NCBI RefSeq assembly: GCF_040869045.1
Contig: NC_090319.1
Coordinates: 305,214,998 to 305,278,997, forward strand
From: Eurosta solidaginis
Lineage: Eukaryota > Arthropoda > Insecta > Diptera > Tephritidae
Direction of reading: 5' to 3'
Length of the DNA: 64,000 nt
Shown: positions 23,334-34,519 of the stretch, one piece after another
Layout: each line of letters opens with the position of its first letter
How positions within the stretch are numbered: the first letter of the stretch is position 1
Position numbers and translations under genes: made by a program
Notes under the pieces: model-generated
Told to the model about the DNA's origin: nothing
What the model saw: only the letters and a program-made list of their open reading frames with translations
Database searches by the model: none

Positions 23334-23668
23334 ACATTCAGACCCAGAAACCAGACTATTTCCGAAGGTTTATGATGCGCCGAATCGAAGTTCGGCCTCA
23401 GAATTGCTCTATCAGCTCTGGTTTTCGATATATCCTAACCTAAAAGTGCAAAAAACACCGTTTTTGCCCATATTTGAGGTTATGTAGCCTTGCAGATGTT
23501 TTCTTTCACCAAAATTAAAGGATGGCATCTAATTAATTACAAGTCTTCTTTCAAATTGCGTTTAGTTTGCTCAAATATCATTTTTTTCGCTGAGATATCG
23601 CATTTTGATTCATCGCAAATCCTTCGAAAATATATATTCCGGTTTCTGGGTCTGAGATGCTGTCGGCC
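23334..23668. repeat. Inverted repeat pair
   Basis: CAGACCCAGAAACC near 23340, with CGAAGG-T-TGATGC after it, is inverted at about 23603-23662 (GGTTTCTGGGTCTGAG). The arms are about 45 bp and imperfect. It lies directly before the large hairpin and may be part of the same foldback sequence. Confidence 0.6.
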
Positions 23669-23707
23669 TGTGTTATTAGTTCAAAGAAGTATCTCAAAAT
23701 TTGCATT

Positions 23708-24006
23708 CATCTTTGAAAAATTTGTTTCAAGGGTTTTAAATGTTTTTTTTTCCATAAAAAAGGAATTATATTTGGAGAGATATCAAATTTGTACCTTGTT
23801 ATACAAAAATGGCTTGGAGTTTGAGCTGCTTACTGAAAAAGTTTCTGAAAATTGCAATATTTTTACTGGAAATTTTGAGAAACTTTTTCAGTAAGCAGCT
23901 CAAACCCTAAGCAATTTTAGTGTAACATGGTACAAATTTGATATCTCTACAAATTTAATTTTTTTGTGGAAAAAAATCTTAAAACTCTTGAAACAAAATT
24001 TTCAAA
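23708..24006. repeat. Long inverted repeat (hairpin), ~130-bp arms
   Basis: 23708-23843 is an imperfect inverted copy of 23879-24006. Shared blocks include TTTGAGCTGCTTACTGAAAA, AGATATCAAATTTGTACC and TTGTTTCAAG-GTTTTAA. The loop is about 35 bases. A transcript would fold into a long, mostly paired stem. No coding frame explains it. Confidence 0.8.
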
Positions 24007-24649
24007 GTTTTAAAACTCTTCTGGATTTTTTTTCTAAAGCTAATGAAAATAAACAAAAAGAGGAGAAAATAACTGATAAAATGTGTTAGACGCTGTTCAT
24101 AAACAAATATTTTTGTTGCTGAAACTCGTTGCTTGAAGAAGAGGAGGTGACGAGAAAAGCGAACGGGCACCGAGTTTCTTGTGCTCGGCGACTTGCTTTT
24201 TGCTGTCTTCTGTGTTCAAATTTTGGTATAATTTTGATTGAAATTTTTAATATTTCGAAATAATTTTTAAAATTTTTAATTAATAAAACACATTTTTAGA
24301 AATACTTGAAATAAAAGTTTCCGATAATCGGAAACAAAACACTTTGTGTGCACATAGCGACTTCACAACAGTGAACAGCACTAAGATAGGTATTGGGCAA
24401 ATAAAGTTTTATGATTAAAAAACATAGATATTGGCTTTCGAAACTCAAAATTGGACCCTTCCTTACCTATTTTTTTCATTTATTGTGTTTAAAAAATTAA
24501 GCAAGTAAAAATGGATGCGTGGTCTGACTTTCCTATTTGAACTGCATACATTTTTGTCTCTCCAAGTTTATGGAACGGGTCCTGTAAGGGATAGTGAGGC
24601 AGGCCTTCGAAAATTAAAAGCGCTAAAATACATACCAACACAAAAATAT

Positions 24650-25084
24650 TGTGACGAATATTAGCATCACAAAGCGGTAGTTAAATGAAGGCACAACACA
24701 ATAAAGCAAGCTGCCACTCGAGTGTACGTAAACAAATCAATCATCATTTACGCACATACATACAAGGCGACGGAGAGATACTCGCAAGCGCATGTAGCAT
24801 CGGCCGAAGTGGTACTCACATATACACACGCATATGGCTACAAACTACAAATATACATGTATATGGCTGGTAACCAAGCATGAAGTTCACGAAATTACTA
24901 GACCTTAGGAGAAATGGGTGAACAAGGAAACCGAGAGTATAAAAGCAGCGCAAGCTGAGGCATGACTAATCAGTTTTGATTTAAGCACGCTATCAGTTGT
25001 GAAGTATAAGTTTTATTGTGAACTTAGCGATTCGAACGTTAGCAGAAGGTTTGGAATAAGCGGAATTTCCCTAAATTCGTTACA
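24650..25084 (+). mobile_element. Solo LTR of family A (copy A3)
   Basis: 435 bp, TGTGACGAAT ... CGTTACA, flanked by a perfect ATAT duplication (24646-24649 and 25085-25088). The TATA box phrase GAGAGTATAAAAGCAGCGC is intact. Confidence 0.92.
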
Positions 25085-25779
25085 ATATTTTGGCGTTATA
25101 CCCAGTGCCTTTTCGGGTTTTTAAGTTTATGGTGATATTAGCCAACATTTTTATTGGGTAGCTGAGTAGTTTAACGCTTTTAATTTTTTTTCGAAGATCT
25201 GCCCATTAAACCTGCTATATAAGCTTAGAGCAAAAAATGTATACATTTCAAATAAGAAACGAAGGCAGAGCTCTTCTACATTTTTATTTTTTTAAGTAGG
25301 GTCAGTTCAATTTCGAACTTCGTAAGCCTGTATCTATGCATCAGAGGCTGTCTTCAAAAAACAGGGATACCACTTGTTTGCTTATACTCGTACATAGCTC
25401 AAACTCTACTTGGTTTCATTCAATACCCAGAAGAAGAGATGATTTTGACATAAAGTGTAATTTTTGCCGCTATTTTCTTGATCGAAACGTTAATTCGTGG
25501 CAATTGCGAAAATTCTTCGAAAATTGAAGTGGTAAAATTTGTGTGTACATAAACTTTGATGTGCATACGGAACTTTATATCTGCCGCGCACGAAGGATAA
25601 AACATTAACCGTGGTAAAGAGGCCGAAAAATTTAGGAGTATAACGAACGCCTTTATAATAAATATATGTAACAAAGAAAATATTAATTAACATTTAACAG
25701 GGTACTGAGTCATTAGAATGACCGATTGTTTCCAAATAGGTATTTCATTTTGATCAAAAAAAAAGTGCTTGCCGTGTTC

Positions 25780-26742
25780 GATCTAAAGGGTGACTCATAA
25801 CCATATAACCACAACCAGATAAAACAGCTGATCGAACCTACCTTATGCCTATATGACACTACTTTATTTTTGCTTGGATTCCAAGCTTAATATACTGACG
25901 AAACTTTATCGCAAAGTCAAAATGCAAAAACAATTTTCAACGAGAGCAACGGAGACCAATATTGCCCACAAAAGGAATATGTTTGACATGTTATTGTTGA
26001 CTTTTTTACATTTCTTTTTTCACCAAATTTTTTTAGAATAAAACTGAAAATATAGCCGAAAATATATTGCACGGTCGTTCGGTTGTTTTTTTTTTTACAA
26101 GAACGGTTATTTTTGTTACATATTTGTGCACAAAATTTTCAAAATAAAAATAAAATTTTCATTTGTCAGAAAAAATAAAGAAAAACCGGCCGAATGTCAA
26201 AAAAACCTATCGAAAAACAATCTGGCTCGTTTCTTTTTAATGAACTATGTTGTATTTTTCTCGTATTTCGTTAATTTTTTGAAATATAGTTTACACATTT
26301 ACACCAGTACTGAAACCGTATTAGGGAGGAGGGCGACAAAAAATATAAAAGAAAATACAGAGAAAATAAAGTAGTGTCATATAGGTATTATGGAAATCAA
26401 TGAAATTGATTAATGGTGCCATACCATAACGCTAACGCCATAACCATACCATAGCCAACCAATTGGTTTTTGGTTTCTCGCCATATCCATAACCTAAAAA
26501 TATTTGAGTTGGTGAATCTAATAACTTTTTGTAGATTTTATTCATTGTTTTGGATACGTTATGACTAAGAGACTTCTTTTTTGTGGAATATGTTTGTAAT
26601 TTTTTGCGTTTTCTTAATTTTTATGAAATTTTCACGATTTTTAGGTTAAGGCACCATTAATCGATCACATTGGGGATGGTTATGGATATGGGTATGGTTA
26701 CGACTATGGCGTTAAGGTTAAGGAAGTTTATTAATTATCCCT
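25780..26742. mobile_element. MITE Y, copy 1, interrupted by MITE Z
   Basis: Homologous to the complete copy at 33153-33898. The left part (GGGTGACTCATAACC..., 25789-25842) and the right part (from 26391, ending near 26742) are separated by the 542-bp element Z. Inner inverted repeats of the type CCATAACCATACCATA / TATGGGTATGGTTA occur near both ends. This copy lacks the insertion found at 33465-33804 and so gives its empty site (AGGTTAAGGCACC, near 26643). Confidence 0.7.
25846..26387. mobile_element. MITE Z inside MITE Y
   Basis: About 24-bp terminal inverted repeats: TGCCTATATGACACTACTTT at the left and AAAGTAGTGTCATATAGGTA at the right. TTA stands directly outside both ends (25843-25845 and 26388-26390). 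The unoccupied paralogue at about 33190-33205 reads ACCTTAGGG. Three-base TTA duplications are typical of PIF/Harbinger elements. Confidence 0.7.
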
Positions 26743-27511
26743 TAAACGTCCCATGCATTGAGGGGGTTAAACAAAATGAATTCAACTTGGCAAATAAGGG
26801 ACATTCTATTGAGGCATACTTACTGTTTCACTTTACACCATAATACTTACACCTACACTTACACATATGTATGTTTAGTAACAGTAATTGTAAAATACTA
26901 GTGCAAAAAATTATTTATTATATATACATAGTTACAATTTTAATTGATTAAATCTAAAAGCGAAATTTAATGGCAGCAAAGAAAAGACATTATTATTATT
27001 ACTATAATAAAAATTTAAATAGCAAAAGCATTATGTAAAGCTATGTATGAGGTATGCCTTGTCAATTTAAGCACTTTGTTTTTGACCTTTTAAATTTTAT
27101 AATTTTTAAACATGTATATTAGACCTTTGCTGGAAAGAGACTGTAAAGCTTAACAGTAGTTCAATTCAATAACTTTTTAACGCAATATACTGCCGTCAAT
27201 TTTTCTTAATTAATAATTTTATCACATACTCATGTTATTCACAAAATTGTACCTTTTTATCACCTTCATATGCAACAACGCAAAATAAGCTTTTACGAGG
27301 CGGACCCGTGCGCATCTTGCGCAACCAATATAAAAGTCTCTTATCAAATATAAACAAAAATCAGATGTTCTATCAATCAATTAAAACTTACAGCTTGCGT
27401 TGCATCTAGCGTATGATAACAACTGCCAGTAATGCAGTGCAAATATTCACAACAGTGCCATAGTACAAATAGATTTCTTTGTGTGCTCACAATCGTTGAT
27501 TTTTATACTCA
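26743..27511. other. AT-rich, nothing recognised
   Basis: No domain, repeat structure or splice pattern that I can name. Confidence 0.4.
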
Positions 27512-29214
27512 GTTGAGTAGAGGTCACAGAGTATATTAACTTTGATTGGATAACGGTTGGTTGTACAGGTATAGAGGAATCGAGATAGATATAGACTCCC
27601 ATATATCAAAATCATCAGTATCGAAAAAAAATTTGATTGAGCCATGTCCGTCCGTCCGTCTGTCCGTTAACACGATAACTTGAGTAAATTTTGAGGGATA
27701 TTGATGAAATTTGGTATGTAGCTTCCTGGACACTCACCTCAGATCGCTATTTAAAATGGACGATATCGGACTATAACCACGCCCACTTTTTCGATATCGA
27801 AAATTTCGAAAAACCGAAAAAATGCGATAATTCATTGCCAAAGACGGATAAAGCGATGAAACTTGGCAGGTGGGTTGACCTTATGACGCAGAATAGAAAA
27901 TTAGCAAAATTTTGGACAATGGGCGTGGCACCGCCCACTTTTAAAAGAAGGTAATTTAAAAGTTTTGCAAGCTGTAATTTGGCAGTCATTGAAGATATCA
28001 TGATGAAATTTGGCAGGAACGTTACTACTATTACTATATATGTGCGAAATAAAAATTAGAAAAATCGGATGAAGAACACGCCCACTTTAAAAAAAAAAAA
28101 ATTTTTTTAAGTCAAATTTTAACAAAAAATTTAATATCTTTACTGTATATAAGTAAATTATGTCAACATTCAACTCCAGTAATGATATGGTGCAACAAAA
28201 TACAAAAATAATAGAAAATTTCAAAAGGGGCGTGGTTCCGCCCTTTTTCATTTAGTTTGTCTAGAATACTTTTAATGCCATAAATCGAACAAAAATTTAC
28301 CAATCCTTCTGGAATTTGATAGAGGCATAGACTCTATGACGGTAACTGTTTTCTGTGAAAATGGGCGAAATCGGTTGAAGCCACGCCCAGTTTTTATACA
28401 CAGTATACACAGTCCTTCCGCTCGGCCGTTAAAATGATAACTTGAGCAAAAACCGATATATCTTTACTAAACTCAGTTCGTGTACTTATCTGAACTCACT
28501 TTATCTTGGTATAAAAAATGGCCGTAATCCGGCTATAACCGCCCCCACTTTTTCGAAATCGAAAATTACGAAAAATGAAAAGAATGCCATAATTCTATAC
28601 CAAATATGAAAAAAGGGGGGGGGGGGGGGGGGGAACATGGTAATTTAATTGGTTTATTGACGCAAAAAATAACTTTAGAAAAAACTTTGTAAAATGGGTG
28701 TGACACCTACCATATTAATTATAAAAAAATGAAAAAGTTCTGCAGGGCGCAATCAAAAGCCCTTGGAATCCTGGCAGGAATACTGTTCGTGGTATTACAT
28801 ATATAAATAAATTAGCGGTACCCGACATGATGTTCTGGGTCATCCTGGTCCACATTTTGGTCGATATCTCGAAAACGCCTTCACATATACAACTAAGGGC
28901 CACTTCCTTTTAAAACCCTCATTAATACCTTTAATTTGATACCCATATCGTACAAACACATTATAGAGTCACCTCTGGTCCACCTATATGGCGATATCTG
29001 GAAAAAGCGTCCACATATAGAACTAAGGCCAACTCGCTTTTAAAATACTCTTTAATACCTTCCATTTGATACCCATGTCATACAAACACATTCCAGGGTT
29101 ACCCTAGGTTCATTTTCCTACATGGTGATTTTCCCTTATTTTGTCTCCAAAGCTCTCAGCTGAGTACGTAATGTTCGGTTACACCCGAACTTAGCCTTCC
29201 TTGCTTGTTAACAA
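27512..29214 (+). mobile_element. DINE/Helentron-like element, copy D1
   Basis: 5' end TTTTATACTCAGTTGAG followed by a (GTCC/GTCT) run at about 27645-27667. The body has two related modules (CGATAACTTGAG ... CGCCCACTTT). A second inverted CTCAGCTGAGTA segment lies near the 3' end, then a hairpin GTTCGG-TTACAC-CCGAAC (29173-29190), and the 3' end CCTTCCTTGCTTGTTA. Short inverted segments near both ends, a GTCY microsatellite and a 3' stem-loop are the published hallmarks of DINE-1/Helentron-associated elements. It has two units of the 130-bp array at about 28920-29110. No transposase frame. Confidence 0.7.
28615..28633 (+). repeat. Run of 19 G
   Basis: Uninterrupted G homopolymer inside D1, where the sister copies D2 and D3 read AAAAGG(A)TGAAA. 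It could be a real slippage product or an assembly error. Confidence 0.9.
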
Positions 29215-29946
29215 ATTATTTTAATAAACTATAGCTAAACAAAAGCTCTACGACCAAAACTCAGTAATAGCCCGAATCTCCATCTTTACAACCAAAACTA
29301 TAAATTTGGATTCCAAATAAGAGCGAAAAAGGCGCCCATACATAAAAACAGCAATTAGAAATAATATATGATCGTATTCGTCTTTAAAAATTATTCGAAT
29401 AAGATAATAAAAATTTTTATTCGACAGGTATTCGTAATTCGAATTTTTTTTCGTTTATTCGAATAATAATATTCGATTACCTTACCTTTCTGCTCGAATA
29501 ACTAACCAGCAATACGAATACCTAGCGTTGCTATTCGAATATTTGATTTGCAAAAAAAAAAAAAAAAAACCAACTAATACCACGATCATCGCTACATACA
29601 TAAGAATTTGTACATATGGGTCATTATTTTACAAATCGAACAACTTTTGAGATTTCATAATTTTGATTCCGCTCAAACTTTTTTTAAGTTGCTCGCACAA
29701 AATAAGCAAATACCTGTATCAGGACTTCCTCGAAAAAATTTTTTTTCAGAGATCTGCATGTGCTTAGATTCGATGGGTAAGCAAACTTGCCCACATTCAA
29801 AATGCTGTATCTTTGGTTCCACTCGTCGTATCTTATGAATTTTTGTTTTATTTTGAAGTTAACAATATTTACTTTATAACTGCGTTGAAAAAAAAATTAA
29901 TTTTATAAAATCAAAGTAATGAATAAAAAATGAATTTTTAAAATAA

Positions 29947-30230
29947 TAATTTTAGAAATAAGATTTTTCAATTAGAAGAAATTTTTTCTAAGCGGGGTCG
30001 CCCCTCGGCAGTGTCTGGCAAGCGCTCCGATTGTATTTCTGCCATGAAAAGCTCTCAGTGAAAACTCATCTGCCTTGCAGATGCCGTTCGGAGTCGGCAT
30101 AAAACATGTAGGTCCCGTCCGGCCAATTTGTAGGGAAAATCAAGAGGAGCACGACGCAAATTGGAAGAAAAGCTCGGCCTTAGATCTCTTCGTAGGTTAT
30201 CGCGCCTTACATTCATTCATTCATTCAATT
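29947..30230 (+). mobile_element. tRNA-derived SINE, family 1, copy b (5' truncated)
   Basis: Starts within the body at ATTTTAGAAATAAG, so the tRNA-like promoter head is missing, then follows the family (GCGGGGTCGCCCCTCGGCAG, CATCTGCCTTGCAGATGCC, GGTTATCGCGCC) and ends in a (CATT)n tail. Confidence 0.85.
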
Positions 30231-31365
30231 ACTGTTTTCCCCCACGAATATTTTCGAAAAAAAATACATATAATATGCGATACACTTTCATCTAAAAACC
30301 CCTTTTTATTTTAAGTTGGACAATTTTGTTATCCAAAAGATATTAATTCATTTCTGAGCTGACCTCGAGCAACTTGCTTACATTTACTTGCAGCAGGTAC
30401 GTGCTACAATTGTATACAGCCAACGCCTGCCTGTGTATGCATGGTCAACAATAACAAAACAATTTATATTTTTTTAGTTATTTTTAAAATGTATTTACAT
30501 ATATTATTGAAAATAAAATGGGAATGCACACTTCAAAACAGTCGTAGGAAAATATGTATATGTGTATGTGTGTTTAGGTACTACATGTAACAATATAAAA
30601 AACTTCGTATTCGAAAATAGAATTTAATAATTTCTAGTAATATAGGATTTAATAATTATAATAAATTATAAATTATAATACTTATTTTTGTAAAATTAAT
30701 ATTTTACAAGTTATTTTTATATTATTAATATATAATAATATATAAACAAACTTATACAATATAAATTTTACAAAAATAACAAACTCAGTCTTAAAGACGG
30801 CAATTGACGTACTAATGAATTACTACAAACCGTTAAAACCAACTTAACAATAATTTTTAATTTCATTTTAATTTATACGTATTTCATAATAATTATTTCA
30901 TAACTTGAACTTCAACTGAATGATCATCCAAAGAAAAAAAACTTTGCTTTTACTGTTCCTTCTGCCACTGCAATCATGCAGTCGTATGTCAACGTCCCTT
31001 TCACTGCTACTCCTTTTTAAATCTACCTTCAAGGTTATTTTCTTCTTTGTAGTATTCCTCGTTTTCATTTTTTATTAATTATTTTGATTTTTTATAATAA
31101 AATATTTTTTTAACGCAGTTATAAAGTAAATGAAACCAAAGATATAGCATTTTGAATGTGGGCTAGTTTGCTTACCCATCGAATGTGAGCACATGCAGAT
31201 CTCTGAAAAAAAATTTTTTTCGAGGAAATCTTGATATAGGTGTTGACATAAATTGCGAAAAGATTCCAACAAACAAATTTGGTGTCTGTTAAAAAAGTGA
31301 ACATTTTTTTTCTACAAATTCGTACGATTTGTAAAATAATGACCCATATACACATGTATGTTCAT

Positions 31366-31656
31366 TAGGGTGGGCCGATTTGTATGGACGAAAGTTAACC
31401 GATATCGCGCCATCGATTTTTCGATAGGATTTGGGCTCAGGGAAAAAAGTTCCACTACGCATACCCAAAAAAATAATTTTCGAGCCTGCGAAATTTCATT
31501 TTTTTTACTTTTTTCCGACTTCGCTTTTTAAGGTTTTTTTCATGACCTACTAAAAAAATGTTCATTTGATTGTAAAATTTTCATGTATACCCTGTCCGAC
31601 CCAAAAATGTCCGCTAACAACGTTGGCGATAACAGTTTTTAAATCGACCCACCCTA
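31366..31656. mobile_element. hAT-type MITE, copy 2
   Basis: TAGGGTGGGCCGATTTGTAT at the left, AAATCGACCCACCCTA at the right. Most of the right arm is deleted. Target duplication ATGTTCAT (31358-31365) against ATGCGCAT (31657-31664), six of eight matching. This copy preserves the cleanest termini. Confidence 0.8.
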
Positions 31657-31799
31657 ATGCGCATACGTATTTTTTGCAAATCATTATTCGTAAACAGTAT
31701 CGAATACTAATAAGATATTCGTATAGTAAGCTATTATTCGAATCATTGGACACGAATAGTATTCGTTTATTCGAATATTATCTCACTACCAATTAAAAC

Positions 31800-33099
31800 G
31801 AAGTTGTTGAATCAAGTGACTGATATTGGCCGAGTTCCAATGAACACTGATCCAGATCCCGATAGAATTTGAACATACAAATGAAACAACAACGTTGCGA
31901 TCCTAATACTTATCTGGATCATTTTCGGATCCACAGTGTGGCTCTGTTGATTTCGTTTTTTTAGTAGATTTTTGACAGCTAACCCTTTTTATTTGGGGGC
32001 ACTAGGGTGACCGATATTTGCAAATTTTTTTCACTCGACATCCCATACATTTTTACCTCAAGTCTAAAAAGAAATTGTTAAGGTCATGAAATAATAACAT
32101 TACGATACATTTCTCCTTTGCGTATCTACCAGAAAATGTGCAATTATGTTTTGCACAAAGGTTCTGCCAGAATTAAAGTTTTTGATATCAGCCCTTGGGT
32201 AGTTGTCATTAGGTTCAAAACACGTCTTTTGATATCCATCCCGACAACTTTAGGCGTTTTTTAACTGCGACCATGGTTGTTCAGTACTAGTACTTTAGCT
32301 TTTTAAGTGCAAAATACCATACAATTTTATATGGAAAATAAATTGCATTTGTGGCATAGTTTAAAGAAATAATAACACTAGTCATTAGTATAACTTGTTT
32401 TGAATTGTAAACTAAAATTTTAGGGAAAAACCTTTGTAAATAACAGGCTCCCTATTATATGTATGTACACATAACTTAAGAGCTGCTAACTTTGATAGTA
32501 CTGATCCGGATTGTTTCAGTGAGATTTCATCGTGATCCAGAGCTGTATGGCTCATTGGAACATCCTTTTGAGAGTTTAAATTTAAAGAACAGTTATAGCA
32601 AATGCGTTTGTTTTGAATACTAATAGCTAAAGATCAAGTTTTTACCAGAGAAATACGATTTTCCTTAGACCTAGCTTACATTTAACGGGATTATCTTTAT
32701 TTTCGTACTGAACTCTTAATCGTCAACATTGTGGATGAAACAAGTGTGATAACTTCTGGTCCATGCCGATTTAAAATTACAAATAGAATGGATCACCTGA
32801 TTTTTAATTGACTATCGCTGTTTCATTCTGCATCTCTTTCTATCACCCGCTGAAGATAGCCGGCCCTATGCGCCTCCATATTGCTAAAAAGTAGCCATAT
32901 TGAACATCCTGTCAGGCAGTTGACGGATAAGATGTCCCACTTATTTTATCCACACTTATTTTATCCTTCGATAATCGGTATTTATATAGATACATTTTAA
33001 GGATGCCGATTTTTTTCATAGGAAAATACCACCTCTAGAGTGTAATCTACAATTGGAATCACGAAAAAAAAGAGAAACGTGAAAATTTGACAGATAGTT
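31800..33099. other. Nothing recognised
   Basis: AT-rich sequence without a domain or a clear repeat. Several short GGATC / GATCC phrases occur but no structure could be supported. Confidence 0.4.
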
Positions 33100-33152
33100 G
33101 GTTAGATGGATAGACTGGTTTTTCGCCATATCCATAACATAAAAATATTTAA

Positions 33153-33898
33153 TGGGCCAATTAATGGTGACTTATCCATAACCAGACAAAACAATTGATC
33201 GAACCAACCTTAGGGAAATCAATGTAATCGATTAATGGTGCCATACCATAACGCTAAAGCCATAACCATACCATAGCCAACCAATTTGTTTCTCGCCATA
33301 TCCTTAACCTAAAAATACTTGAGTTGGTGAATTTAATAACTTTTTGTAGATTTTATTCATTGTTTTGGATACGTTATGACTAAGAGACTTATTTTTTGTG
33401 GAATATGTTTGTAATTTTTTGCGTTTTCTTCATTTTTATGAAATTTTCACGATTTCTAGGTTAAAGGGCCCATTACTGATACTTAGCATAGACTTGACTT
33501 GGCGTAAACTTGGCAACTTAACCACGAATATACTCCACTTAGCACATGCAATCTGGCATCATAATCAAAAAATGTCAATTTGTTTGAAAAAATGTAAAAA
33601 TGAAATGGAAACAAACAAATGGCATCTCAAAATGCAAACGTCACTTAGAACTTACATATGAAATCAAAATTCAACAAACTTCTAAGTCAAGTTAAGTGTT
33701 GCTAAGTTTTGAGTAATCAATAACATGCAATGTTCATTTAACAGAACTGTAAGTGACAGTTCTCAAGTCAAGTCAAGTCTATGCTAAGTATCAGTAATGG
33801 GCCCTTAAGGCACCATTAATTGATCACATTGGAGATGGTTATGGATATGGGTATGGTTATGACTATGGCGTTAGGTTTAAAGAAGTTTAATTGGCCCA
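33153..33898. mobile_element. MITE Y, copy 2, complete, PIF/Harbinger type
   Basis: Termini TGGGCCAATTAAT and TTAATTGGCCCA with TAA on each side (33150-33152 and 33899-33901). Without the nested element W it is about 400 bp. A three-base TWA duplication and TGGGCC-type ends fit PIF/Harbinger. It is inserted in an older copy of its own family and itself carries element W. Confidence 0.75.
33465..33804. mobile_element. MITE W, TTAA target, inside MITE Y
   Basis: Perfect terminal inverted repeats of at least 36 bp (GGGCCCATTACTGATACTTA..., inverted at 33769-33804). TTAA on both sides (33461-33464 and 33805-33808). The empty site in Y copy 1 reads GGTTAAGGCACC. TTAA duplications are typical of piggyBac and Kolobok elements. 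The interior has no gene. Confidence 0.85.
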
Positions 33899-34068
33899 TA
33901 AGTTGGTGATTTTATTAACTTTTTCTATATTTTATGTATTGTTTTGGATACGTTTTGACTAAGGTACTTATTGTTTGTGGAATATGTTCGTAATTGTTTG
34001 CGGTTTTTTTTTTTATTTTTATGAAAATTTTACGATTTTTAGGTGAAGGCACCAATAATTGATATGTA

Positions 34069-34517
34069 AGTTAAGGAGCCCAAGAACTAGGGCTCCAAAA
34101 AGTTAAAGTTGGGGGCCGCCCCGCGGCCCCATTGCAACCTGAAAAGATCCAAATAAAAATAGGTTTTTCCGCTTAACAATATTTACCATTTATTTCCGTT
34201 CAATGTCAAAAACAGACTGACTTTATCATTAACTTAAACTAAGCTCTAAGCTTCTACATTAATCTAAGTGATTTCATAATTGCTGACACTGCACTTCCCA
34301 CGATTGGCCAAAATAATATTTTATCGCTTGCGTGGCGAATCACACGGCTTGCATTTTGTCCGCATATCATATCGCTTACGCTGCAGTTCCCATGGATTGC
34401 AATTTGTCTGCTTACGCAATATGATATCGGATCAATTACCTACGTTGGCTTTGCTTGTGTTTGTTGAAGTGTGGTGTCAGCACATTCTTACAAGTAAGTG
34501 TGTCTGCCCCCTTGTTA
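34069..34517 (-). repeat. 3' LTR of the errantivirus
   Basis: On the plus strand AGTTAAGGAGCCC ... CCCCCTTGTTA. Differs from the other LTR at three positions near its left end (for example AAGAACTAG against AAGGACTAG). Open frames inside it are not genes. Confidence 0.92.
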
Positions 34518-34519
34518 AG

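Larger units (their letters stand above)
29380..31795. mobile_element. Candidate foldback element with ATTCG-rich arms
   Basis: 29385-29560 and 31675-31795 are both rich in ATTCGAAT/TTATTCG phrases and lie inverted to each other (GATTTGCAAAAAA on the left, TTTTTTGCAAATC on the right). Inside them a second inverted pair is found: 29614-29825 against 31135-31355, sharing ATATGGGTCATTATTTTACA and GCCCACATTCAAAATGCT. A SINE (29947-30230) and a hAT MITE (31366-31656) also sit in this interval. 30235-31100 is AT-rich with no gene. Whether this is one foldback element or several is unclear. Confidence 0.5.
33100..34066. mobile_element. Older MITE Y copy (Y3), split by a younger Y
   Basis: 33115-33152 (CGCCATATCCATAACATAAA) and 33899-34066 (AGTTGGTGATTTTATTAAC ... 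GGCACCAATAATTGATATG) are the two halves of one diverged Y copy. They join exactly at TAA, which is present on both sides of the inner copy. The last ~80 bp expected of Y are missing: the sequence runs straight into the LTR at 34069. Confidence 0.7.
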
